Source: CAYUDP01 sp964443725 (GTDB lineage Bacteria > Patescibacteriota > Minisyncoccia > Phycocordibacterales > JAKFXT01). Taken from it: a stretch of 40,056 nt of DNA. Position numbers and translations under genes: made by a program. A model generated the notes under the pieces. The model saw only the letters and a program-made list of their open reading frames with translations. It had not been told where the DNA came from and made no database searches. The stretch spans positions 1 to 40,056 of the forward strand of contig CAYUDP010000005.1 of NCBI GenBank assembly GCA_964443725.1. Direction: 5' to 3'. Positions 31,506-38,271 of this stretch are shown here, in pieces. The stretch's first letter is position 1; every line of letters starts with the position of its first letter.

Positions 31506-32015
31506 TTACCTTCCACTTATAGTCACTATCGATGGGTCTAGGATAAAGTCCTTGTAATTAGCATTTTCTATAATTGCCCTATTGGTATGACTTATACTCC
31601 CCCATCCGTGCCAATACATTATAAAGTTTATTTTTTTAAAGTTACTTTTTATTTGTGAAAAAATAACTTTATTATCAAATCCAGTTTTAGACTCGGGACC
31701 AAACTCCAAAAGCCCAAATGGTTTATTTAAAGCCACAAGCCTGTCATAGTTGCCATGGTTATTAAACTGAGACAAATCATCATGATAGTAATCCATAGAA
31801 ACCAAATCGACATATGAGTCTCCGGGATAATAATAATCGGTGTCCTTAACTCCATTCTCCCACATAGAAGCATTCGGGGAGTATACAAATAACACGTTGT
31901 TAAGCCCTCTGTTATTTATATAATTAAAAGTATAGATCCATAGTTTTTTAAACTCATCACTACTTATACGACCAGTATCTCCATAAGACCACCAAAACCA
32001 ATCCCCATTCATTTC
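31506..32015 (-). CDS. GH26-like glycoside hydrolase, C-terminal part (5' end in gap)
   Basis: The visible 169 residues begin EMNGDWFWWSYGDTGRIS, matching the GH26 acid/base motif HE-x-NG-x-WFWW, with the catalytic Glu as the first codon after the gap. They continue with FKKLWIYTFNYINNRGLNNVLFVYSPN, YYPGDSYVDLVSMDYYHDD and LLEFGPES, whose Glu fits the catalytic nucleophile. GH26 enzymes cleave beta-mannans or related glucans. The upstream part of the barrel is in the gap. The signal-peptide fragment beyond the gap may belong to the same gene. Confidence 0.8.
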   Translation of the reverse strand, partial: EMNGDWFWWSYGDTGRISSDEFKKLWIYTFNYINNRGLNNVLFVYSPNASMWENGVKDTDYYYPGDSYVDLVSMDYYHDDLSQFNNHGNYDRLVALNKPFGLLEFGPESKTGFDNKVIFSQIKSNFKKINFIMYWHGWGSISHTNRAIIENANYKDFILDPSIVTISGR

Positions 32016-32115
32016 NNNNNNNNNNNNNNNNNNNNNNNNNNNNNNNNNNNNNNNNNNNNNNNNNNNNNNNNNNNNNNNNNNNNNNNNNNNNNNNNNNNNN
32101 NNNNNNNNNNNNNNN
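32016..32115. other. Assembly gap, 100 N
   Basis: Exactly 100 N, a placeholder of unknown true length. It breaks a gene whose C-terminal part is GH26-like. Suspected homopolymer indels lie within 2 kb of it. Confidence 0.99.
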
Positions 32116-32438
32116 TCTGTTTTTCTGATTTTGATATGGATATAAATTCTTTCAAAACATCCTCTGTCTTTTTGTTAAATTTTCTTACCAAATCGACTGA
32201 TTGAAATGATGAACTGGTAGCGCCAGAGTATTTTTTGGAATAATTAGAATCTGACTTTTCAGACCAATCATTAGACACGTCTTTCAAATCTTTACTTAAA
32301 AGTGTTACCTCTGTTGATTTATTTGAAAGATAAGTTTTATAAAAACTTCCTCCGTATATATTGAGCGGATAACAAAGAACGGCCATTATCAAAAAAACCA
32401 GCAAATAAAACAAATATTATTTTTTTAGATTTCGTCAT
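32116..32438 (-). pseudogene. Exported protein N-terminus with single-base frameshift (3' end in gap)
   Basis: The natural start is the ATG at 32438, reading MTKSKKIIFVLFAGF and then going wrong. Removing one base from the seven-base A run (32391-32397; T run on the coding strand) joins it to LIMAVLCYPLNIYGGSFYKTYLSNK, giving an ideal signal peptide. The next 90 residues or so are Ser/Lys-rich and helical (TEVTLLSKDLKDVSNDWSEKSD, FQSVDLVRKFNKKTEDVLKEFISISKSEKQ) and run into the gap. It may be the N-terminus of the GH26-like gene. The indel is either real decay or a homopolymer error. Confidence 0.65.
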
Positions 32439-32451
32439 TATTTAAACAACC

Positions 32452-33075
32452 CTAGTACAAGACCTTGAAAGCCACACCTCCTCCAGGTGTTTCATCTTTC
32501 ATTTCTTCAAATTTAACGTTCGGAAAATCTATGCAAACATCATAAACTGATTTTGTTACGATTATCTCCCCCGCTTTTGCCATATCTTCCCCAAGTTTTG
32601 AAGCAGAGTTTACTTCATTACCAAAAACATCCTGATCACCGATTCTCAAAACCCTACCAAACCCTAGTCCCACACAAAGCAGAACTTTTTCTTCATCTGA
32701 TTTATTCTTATTATATTGCAAAAGAGTCTTCTGCATGTGAATAGATGCTTCCAAAGCTTTGGAAACATTCCTAAAAATAACAAGAAAACTATCACCTTCT
32801 TCTTTTAAAAGAATTCCATCATGCTCTTCTATAATCGGCATTAAAATCCTCTCTGATTCATATATAGTTTGCAAAAAATGGGTTATACCGAATTTTGCCA
32901 CATGACGAGAAAATCCGGACAAATCAGTAAACATGACACACCATTCCTCCCCAAATAGGTCCCAGATATGTTTATCGATTTCTTCTTTATTTGCCCCATC
33001 TTGAATTCTAGCTTTTATCAGCTTTTCTAATCTATCTTCAGAGGCCGAGGTTAATATATGCCTTTTATATCTCAT
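32452..33075 (-). CDS. Class III adenylate/guanylate cyclase domain protein
   Basis: Makes a cyclic nucleotide from ATP or GTP, if active. The 207-residue protein is mostly one cyclase homology domain. Metal-binding Asp51 is in MFTDLSGFS and Asp95 in KEEGDSFLVIF, with Lys91 in the usual purine-reading position, suggesting ATP. The transition-state Asn is in GNEVNSASKL (about 156), but the usual following Arg is a Lys. The N-terminal 40 residues are charged and helical. No sensor domain, membrane helix or cAMP-binding protein is seen nearby. Confidence 0.88.
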   Translation of the reverse strand: MRYKRHILTSASEDRLEKLIKARIQDGANKEEIDKHIWDLFGEEWCVMFTDLSGFSRHVAKFGITHFLQTIYESERILMPIIEEHDGILLKEEGDSFLVIFRNVSKALEASIHMQKTLLQYNKNKSDEEKVLLCVGLGFGRVLRIGDQDVFGNEVNSASKLGEDMAKAGEIIVTKSVYDVCIDFPNVKFEEMKDETPGGGVAFKVLY

Positions 33076-33180
33076 GATACATATATGCTACTACTAAAAG
33101 AAAGACCCGCGCAAGCTCAAGAAAATACCACATAAAGTAAAAGTTTAGTTGAAATTACTAATAAACAAGCGACATTTCCG

Positions 33181-33224
33181 AACAGCAACAGCCCCAAAGC
33201 TTTCACTTCGGGGTTGTTGCTGTT
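33181..33224. repeat. 15-bp hairpin in the intergenic region 33076-33275
   Basis: AACAGCAACAGCCCC (33181-33195) pairs with GGGGTTGTTGCTGTT (33210-33224) with one G-T pair. There is no U tract on either strand. It may slow polymerase or end transcription from the gene at 33276. The rest of 33076-33275 holds nothing I can identify. Confidence 0.55.
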
Positions 33225-33275
33225 GGTTGCCGTAGTAGAGGATGTTAGAACTATTTTTGAAGCAAAGAAACAATA

Positions 33276-33926
33276 CTAGTGCTGGTATCCCCTATTTATA
33301 GCATTAACAATAGCTTCTATGTCCGGAAAAAAATTATTAAAAGCCTCGTCAACAGCGGAAACATCTTCTTTAATATTTTGCTTTTCTGTTAATCCCGGAA
33401 AATATTTATCCATCATCAAGTCAACTAATCGTTCTTTGTGCCATTGTTGTATTTTATACTTCTGAATAAGGTGCTCTATGGCCATGTGTACAATCTCGTG
33501 AAAAATTATACCAATCATTGACTCCTTATCTCCCCCGACTCAAATTAACAATAGCCAACCCTTTTTCTGCATTATAACTACCACCTACCCCGTATTTTGT
33601 GAGAACAATCGTATAAACATCTCGTAACACCAAAGAAGGCACTGCTTTTAATTTTTCTAGGTTATCAGAAAACTCTCCACACTTACTTTCAATAAACTCT
33701 TTGAACTTTTCATACTCTGATTCTGAATATTCGGCATGCACCGCAGTATCAATTTCCTCATCTGTTGAATCTTCGGAAACACCATCTGGAAACTTAAGGG
33801 TTTTATATCCATGTTTTGCAAACCAAGGCAATCTTTTAATAGTATCTTTTACGCGAGCAATATCACGCTCAGCACCATAAACAACCTCAAGTTTTGGTAT
33901 GCCCTCCTTTCTTTCTAAAGAGTCAT
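33276..33926 (-). pseudogene. HExxH-containing protein gene broken by two single-base indels
   Basis: Two frames fit one protein. The upstream frame ends AIVNLSRGR-stop at a five-base C run (33532-33536). With one base fewer it continues SRGGDKESMIGIIFHEIVHMAIEHLI into the downstream frame. At the 5' end, one extra T at 33917-33919 would link the ATG at 33926 (MTLLERKEGIPKLEVVYGAERD) to the body. The product would be about 215 residues, with an HEIVH motif like a zinc metallopeptidase. The family is unknown to me. The indels may be sequencing errors. Confidence 0.6.
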
Positions 33927-33947
33927 TTTGTTTTCAACCATCACATG

Positions 33948-33953
33948 ATTATA
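33948..33953 (-). promoter_or_regulatory. TATAAT -10 element just upstream of the HExxH gene
   Basis: A perfect TATAAT on the minus strand sits 6 nt before an ATG at 33941 (reading MVENKMTL), so the transcript could be leaderless or start immediately before the ATG at 33926. I see no convincing -35. Confidence 0.35.
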
Positions 33954-33993
33954 CCAAAATTAATTCCCATTAGGGTATTGTTTTGCTAGAACC

Positions 33994-34021
33994 AAAATGT
34001 CCCCTATTTGGGGGACATTTT
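33994..34021 (-). terminator. Terminator after tRNA-His
   Basis: AAAATGTCCCC (33994-34004) pairs with GGGGACATTTT (34011-34021), 11 bp. On the minus strand its final arm ends in TTTT. It lies 18 nt beyond the tRNA 3' end. Confidence 0.85.
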
Positions 34022-34038
34022 AGGTCTTTTCTCATCTG

Positions 34039-34111
34039 GGTGGCTACAGGGAATCGAACCCTGATCGGAGGCTCCACAAACCTCAGTGTTAACCGTTACA
34101 CCATAGCCACC
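34039..34111 (-). tRNA. tRNA-His (anticodon GUG)
   Basis: On the minus strand the acceptor stem GTGGCTA pairs with TAGCCAC. An extra 5' G (G-1, at 34111) opposite C73 (34039) is the hallmark of tRNA-His. The anticodon arm is GAGGT-TTGTGGA-GCCTC with anticodon GTG, and the T arm is CAGGG-TTCGATT-CCCTG. The 3' CCA is not encoded (the next bases are CAG), so a CCA-adding enzyme is needed. Confidence 0.95.
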
Positions 34112-34156
34112 ATGTATGCGCCTTAGCTTACACATTTTTACCCAATAGGTAAAGAG

Positions 34157-34711
34157 TTATAGATAACTCGGCGCCTCTTCATCTTTATTTTCTATCTGAT
34201 TTGCCAATCTTGCAGATGCGTAGAAGAAGGTTGAGAGTCTATTTACATAAGCCAATGACAAATCGCTAAACATTTTCCCGTTATTCATCTTTACTTCATC
34301 TATATATTCGACTGTCCCCCTCTCAACCCTTCTACATATAGTTCTGCAAACATCTAGCAGGGCCGACACCTCTGTCTCACCTAAAATTAGAAAAGAATTT
34401 ATTGGATGAAGTTTTTTTTCTATATCATTGATCTTACTTTCCAATTTATCCAACCTCTCTTTAGATATACTTTTATCAGCACCAGCTATTTCGGCTTGTA
34501 AAATAAATATTGCCTCCTGAATGTCCTTGAGGTCCAAATATAAAAAACCCAACTTACCTACCTCTCCAACCTTTATTTTTGCAAGTCCCAAAAAAGCATT
34601 AAGTTCATCCAGGCTTCCAAGAGCGTCTATCCTTGATGCTGATTTTCTAAATCTTTGTTTGGTTCCAAAGAGTCCAGTATCTCCCTTATCCCCTTTTCCT
34701 GTATAAAGCAT
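34157..34711 (-). CDS. PduO-type ATP:cob(I)alamin adenosyltransferase
   Basis: It transfers adenosyl from ATP to cob(I)alamin, making coenzyme B12. The 184-residue protein has the N-terminal ATP motif TGKGDKGDTGLFG, SRIDALGSLDELNAFLG, and the conserved helix CRTICRRVERGTVEY. Length is normal. No B12 biosynthesis genes are in the window, so it probably adenosylates salvaged corrinoid for an enzyme encoded elsewhere, such as a B12-dependent ribonucleotide reductase (inference). It is divergent from the CDF gene. Confidence 0.94.
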   Translation of the reverse strand: MLYTGKGDKGDTGLFGTKQRFRKSASRIDALGSLDELNAFLGLAKIKVGEVGKLGFLYLDLKDIQEAIFILQAEIAGADKSISKERLDKLESKINDIEKKLHPINSFLILGETEVSALLDVCRTICRRVERGTVEYIDEVKMNNGKMFSDLSLAYVNRLSTFFYASARLANQIENKDEEAPSYL

Positions 34712-34739
34712 AACTTATGTTATCACAAAAAACTTTCAT

Positions 34740-34768
34740 TTGACTAAACCTTAAATAAAGCGTAATTT
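34740..34768 (+). promoter_or_regulatory. Predicted promoter of the CDF transporter gene
   Basis: TTGACT (34740-34745), a 17-nt spacer and TAATTT (34763-34768). The ribosome site AAAGGAG lies 8 nt before the ATG at 34803. Confidence 0.55.
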
Positions 34769-34802
34769 TCCTTAAGACAAAACCACCCCAAAGGAGCGCA
34801 GG

Positions 34803-35465
34803 ATGTCCCACAACCACGACTGCGGGTCCTGCCAGGGGCACGCAGAACATTCGCATGGCAAAACGGAGGAGGCCCACTACCTCTCCCTCGCAACAATATC
34901 GTTTCTACTTTTCGCAATTGAAGTTGCAACAGGATTGATCGCCAAAAGCCTCTCCCTTCTCGCTGATAGTGGACACGTATTAGTCGACCTAGCTGAGAAC
35001 ATCTGGTCGGCATACATTGCCCGCAAAGCAAATGGGAACAAAAACGGGCTTAGGTGGCGAAAGATGGGGGCGACGGTAAGTGCTCTCCTTCTTATCCTTG
35101 TTGCAGCGATGACCTTCTACGAAGCGATGCTCTGGGAACACAAAGATGAGAATCTCTTTGGGTTCGCCCTCTTCGCTTCAGTAGTGGGGTTAATCTTCAA
35201 CCTCTGGCAACTCAAGAAACACAAGCACGCTGGGGAAAGCTTTCGCAACCTGACGCACATCCTACAGGAATACCACCTGATAGGAGACGCTGGATCGAGT
35301 GTTGTTGCAACCATAAGCAACTCACTCGTCTTCTTCTTCAACGTAGGTGGAGCAGATGTCGTGGGGGCAATCATCATCGGATCCTCAATGTCTGTCATGG
35401 CCGTATACCGGCTTTCCCGAATCTGGGTCTGGCCGGACGTACATGCCATAGACCACAGCCACTAA
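34803..35465 (+). CDS. Cation diffusion facilitator family transporter
   Basis: A metal/proton antiporter of the CDF (ZitB/CzcD-like) family, probably for Zn2+ or a related ion. The 220-residue protein has a His-rich N-terminus (MSHNHDCGSCQGHAEHSHGK). It then shows ATISFLLFAIEVATGLIAKSLSLLADSGHVLVDLAENIWS, with the family HxxxD metal site, and further membrane helices (GATVSALLLILVAAMTFYEA, FALFASVVGLIFNL, GADVVGAIIIGSSMSVMAVY). The C-terminal cytoplasmic domain is missing, a short form. The His-rich tail ends VHAIDHSH. GC-richer than its neighbours, with its own promoter and terminator. Confidence 0.92.
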   Translation: MSHNHDCGSCQGHAEHSHGKTEEAHYLSLATISFLLFAIEVATGLIAKSLSLLADSGHVLVDLAENIWSAYIARKANGNKNGLRWRKMGATVSALLLILVAAMTFYEAMLWEHKDENLFGFALFASVVGLIFNLWQLKKHKHAGESFRNLTHILQEYHLIGDAGSSVVATISNSLVFFFNVGGADVVGAIIIGSSMSVMAVYRLSRIWVWPDVHAIDHSH

Positions 35466-35475
35466 CAAGTGGTCT

Positions 35476-35499
35476 CGACCCCGCCCACAAGCGGGGTCG
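35476..35499 (+). terminator. Terminator of the CDF gene
   Basis: A 9-bp perfect stem (CGACCCCGC with GCGGGGTCG) with a 6-nt loop, followed by TATTACTT. It lies 11 bp after the stop codon. Confidence 0.75.
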
Positions 35500-35501
35500 T
35501 A

Positions 35502-36143
35502 TTACTTATACCCAGCAAGCTCTCTTTCTCTTTTTGAATCGTATTTGAAATCTTTGTCGACTTTTGCGATAACGTAAAAATGGGGATACAAAAAGTTAAA
35601 CACCTGATCAACAAAATTGTTTTTAAAATGATAACTTCTACACTCTAAGATATACCACCCAGCTCTCTCTACCGTTTTTATCAAAGTATCTCTTGTAAAA
35701 AAGTTTATATGAGCCGTAGCAAGGCTTCCTCTGAATTTTACAAAATGGAGTAAGGATACAATTTTCGGTATGCACGGAACCCCAAGAATCAAAATTCCGT
35801 CTTCCTTCAGGAAATCCTTTGTCTTTATCAAAAAACTATGTGGTGAATACAAATGTTCAAAGAGATTGTTAGCATAGACAACATCAAACCTTTCATCCGT
35901 ATGAAAAGTTGGGTCATCAACATTTCCAAACCTTATATCTAAATTATTTTTCTTTCCAAATTCCACCTCTTCATCGACAACCGTTAAGCCAACACTCCCC
36001 ATACCAAAATTGGCCAGATATTCACCAAAGGCACACCCAACATCTAAAACTTTCTTTTCAGACAAGCCAAAGGTTTCCAAGATATTCATAAACGCTTCCG
36101 ATTTCATAACATTCTTAAAGCGTTTTTCTATTTTTGGATTCAT
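35502..36143 (-). CDS. SAM-dependent class I methyltransferase
   Basis: A 213-residue Rossmann-fold methyltransferase. SAM motif I is VLDVGCAFGEYLANFG. An acidic residue follows the second strand (LTVVDEEVEFGKK), and FDVVYANNLFEHLYSPHSFL and LKEDGILILGVPCI match the UbiE/type-11 pattern. The C-terminal part (VKFRGSLATAHINFFTRDTLIKTVERAGWYILECRSYHF) resembles methyltransferases in glycan or lipid modification clusters. The substrate is unknown. It is 38 bp downstream of the membrane-protein gene. Confidence 0.88.
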   Translation of the reverse strand: MNPKIEKRFKNVMKSEAFMNILETFGLSEKKVLDVGCAFGEYLANFGMGSVGLTVVDEEVEFGKKNNLDIRFGNVDDPTFHTDERFDVVYANNLFEHLYSPHSFLIKTKDFLKEDGILILGVPCIPKIVSLLHFVKFRGSLATAHINFFTRDTLIKTVERAGWYILECRSYHFKNNFVDQVFNFLYPHFYVIAKVDKDFKYDSKRERELAGYK

Positions 36144-36181
36144 GTATTTTTGTGCGCAAAAATTAAATAAGTTCGGTCTTA

Positions 36182-37699
36182 TTAGTCCGATAATGTAAAA
36201 ACACTATCACTCCAATCCGAGGCGATTAAAAAATCACAATGACTCGCATCAAATTCCCCCACATAATTTATCTTGTTTTTTGCATCACACTCACGAGATC
36301 CAATGGCCTCAACTCTTAATACATAATGTGAACCAGGTTTCGCATTATCAATATAATAATCTTTACCGGCCTCCAACATTACGTCATGTCCCCCATTACC
36401 AACTGGGTGGTGACTAGTAAATCCCGCCTTAGATCCACCAATACAATTAGCACAATACTTCGTTTCAGAATCCACATCATCCTTGAGTAATACATGGTCA
36501 CCAGATATTTCAAAAAGGTCTAAATATATTAATGCATTTGGAGGTATATTTTTTTCATTCCAATTGATATTTATCGGGGCATTTTTCTTTAATACCTCCC
36601 CTCCATTTGGAACAATAATCCTTATGGATGCTTGGCCTGCTTGTTCATCCACTTTACTAATACCAGAAGAAGTTGAGTTTTTTATAATCTTAGAAACCTG
36701 TGTTAGATCATGAGCCTGATCATCAGAATCAAAAAATTTTATCTTGGAGGGGATACTGTGAATATAGTCAACCAATGATTCTCCCTCTGGACTAATACAT
36801 CCCTGGAAAACACTACTCGGGCCCCTACCAGCTTCTAGAAATGTCAGATTTTCTTTATTAAAATAATAAGGAGAGATTTTTCCGTCCATTGCTACAATAA
36901 ATTCTTTTATCGATGGATTATAATAATCGTCATATCTAATATCTGGGGGATAGTATTTTATTTCATCCCATCCCGACGACATTACGTTCGATCCGTCGCT
37001 ACAAGTATATTTCGTTTTTAAACGTAATCTACTTTTATCTTGTAACAAAATTCCTCCTATTTGTTCTCTTTCTTTGTTAATGCTAAGTAAAATTTCATTT
37101 ATTTTGTCAATATTTCGGTACAGGCATTTCGCAGTCATCTCAAAATCTGTGGCAGATATCAAGGAAGGAGGCACCAAAATATACGAGTAGTTTACTGGAT
37201 CCTTCCAATACGAGCCGCTTACCGAACGAGGATTCTCCCAAATAGAGTGGTTTAATATAAAAGCCTCATCGAATTGACCAACTGTAGGAAGAGAAAATAT
37301 CTCATCTGATGAATACTCCTCTTCATCTTTTTTATCAACCGCACCAGAAATCACTTTCCCTTGATGTAATAATACTAGAGTTCTAGCCTCTTTTGGTTCC
37401 GGTGGAATAAAAAGTTCCCCTCCATATGCAAAATCATGCCCAACAATCTGCCACTCATAATCTGGGTTTTCACATTTATATGTATTAACCACAACATCAG
37501 GGGTATTGTGTATATGTGACGTTACTTTTACGAGAGGTAACCAAACAAACCATGTAAAACTAAAAACAAGACTAACAAGACCAAATAGCGCTACAGCCCA
37601 TATAAACAGAATAATAATCGGAATAAAATTAAAGGCCTTTTTCAGATCAATCTTAGACCGTTCAGTAAATTGATTTTCAGGTGTTTCTTTTGGTGGCAT
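36182..37699 (-). CDS. Membrane-anchored protein with C-terminal PNGGE (Kre9/KNH-like) domain
   Basis: A 505-residue protein with a cytoplasmic N-terminus, one hydrophobic hairpin or anchor (FIPIIILFIWAVALFGLVSLVFSFTWFVWLP, about 26-56), and a large extracytoplasmic part. Residues about 360-500 contain IRIIVPNGGEVLKKNAPININWNEKNIPPNALIYLDL, the PNGGE-x-x-x-I-x-W beta-sandwich common in Parcubacterial surface proteins. The middle part (about 60-350) is unrecognised. The promoter-like site in the left arm of the nearby inverted repeat points at this gene, about 110 nt upstream. Confidence 0.75.
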   Translation of the reverse strand: MPPKETPENQFTERSKIDLKKAFNFIPIIILFIWAVALFGLVSLVFSFTWFVWLPLVKVTSHIHNTPDVVVNTYKCENPDYEWQIVGHDFAYGGELFIPPEPKEARTLVLLHQGKVISGAVDKKDEEEYSSDEIFSLPTVGQFDEAFILNHSIWENPRSVSGSYWKDPVNYSYILVPPSLISATDFEMTAKCLYRNIDKINEILLSINKEREQIGGILLQDKSRLRLKTKYTCSDGSNVMSSGWDEIKYYPPDIRYDDYYNPSIKEFIVAMDGKISPYYFNKENLTFLEAGRGPSSVFQGCISPEGESLVDYIHSIPSKIKFFDSDDQAHDLTQVSKIIKNSTSSGISKVDEQAGQASIRIIVPNGGEVLKKNAPININWNEKNIPPNALIYLDLFEISGDHVLLKDDVDSETKYCANCIGGSKAGFTSHHPVGNGGHDVMLEAGKDYYIDNAKPGSHYVLRVEAIGSRECDAKNKINYVGEFDASHCDFLIASDWSDSVFTLSD

Positions 37700-37809
37700 A
37701 TATAAATCCTATCATAGAGTAACTTATATTATGAGTATCATAACCAGCCCTCACCTCACTTATAAAGACAAGTACCAATAAATACTCAGTGGCTTTATTG
37801 TTTATCAAT

Positions 37810-38001
37810 GTGTCTCTATTGTACCAAGTTAGAACCTATTTCCAAAATAAATAAAGCGGACGAATTTTTGCGAAACTATTTTTCTGGGGAAAAGGATTCG
37901 CAAAAATTCGGCTAATGTCTTTTGAAATTCGGACTCGCCCGCGCGCAGGAGGGGTCTGGGGAGGAATGCGCGCGGGCTTCGGCTTTTTGTTTTCGGCGGC
38001 A
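37810..38001 (+). repeat. Left arm of a 192-bp perfect inverted repeat
   Basis: Compared base by base, this 192-bp segment is the exact reverse complement of 39588-39779. From the outer end inward it contains: a promoter-like sequence facing outward (-10 complement at 37818-37823, -35 at 37840-37845); a 14-bp stem (CGAATTTTTGCGAA with TTCGCAAAAATTCG); and a 10-bp GC stem (GCCCGCGCGC with GCGCGCGGGC) followed by a T-rich run reading inward. Identity stops abruptly on both sides. Two plus/minus reading frames across it look spurious. Confidence 0.97.
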
Positions 38002-38020
38002 TCCAAAAAAGAAAGGGCCC

Positions 38021-38049
38021 TTGCTCTGTTTTTATTAATCTGCTATCAT
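38021..38049 (+). promoter_or_regulatory. Predicted aspS promoter
   Basis: TTGCTC (38021-38026), a 17-nt spacer, TATCAT (38044-38049). Predicted start near 38056, just inside the left repeat arm, so the cassette carries its own promoter. Confidence 0.6.
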
Positions 38050-38055
38050 TACAAA

Positions 38056-38271
38056 TGTAAAGGCTACGACGCTGCTGACACAGCCGAGCCGAGAGAAGAA
38101 AGCTTGAAAGAGCAAGTAGAACTCTCCGGGAAGTACCCGTCATAGTACAAACCGCGAAAAGCGGGACAAGGTCTGGCGAAACCAGACAAAGTAAGGTGGC
38201 ACCGCGACTAGATCGCCCTTACAAGATCATCAGTGTTTTCACTGGTAGACTTGTAAGGGCGTTTTATATTT
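38056..38271 (+). promoter_or_regulatory. T-box riboswitch leader of aspS
   Basis: T-box leaders sense uncharged tRNA and permit readthrough when the amino acid is scarce. The conserved T-box sequence AAGGTGGCACCGCGA is at 38193-38207, preceded by a 6-bp stem (38171-38187) and a CCGC/GCGG stem (38152-38164). Upstream are small hairpins, including GAGAG (38091-38095) with CTCTC (38122-38126). The antiterminator can form by pairing AAGG with CCTT around the T-box bulge, and competes with the terminator at 38214-38261. The specifier codon is unresolved: AAC at 38120-38122 (Asn), GAC at 38068-38070 and GAC at 38077-38079 (Asp) are candidates. Confidence 0.88.
38214..38265 (+). terminator. Regulated terminator of the aspS T-box
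   Basis: A 12-bp perfect stem (CGCCCTTACAAG with CTTGTAAGGGCG, 38214-38261) followed by TTTT. The first arm overlaps the antiterminator's CCTT, the standard T-box switch. The AGGG of the second arm may also serve as the aspS ribosome site. Confidence 0.9.

Noticed and set aside
33181..33224. Rho-independent terminator
   Set aside because: The hairpin is strong but lacks a U tract on both strands, so I list it only as a hairpin.
37829..38145. Short reading frames across the left repeat arm on both strands
   Set aside because: They cover hairpins, the promoter and the T-box, and the proteins look like translated GC repeats.
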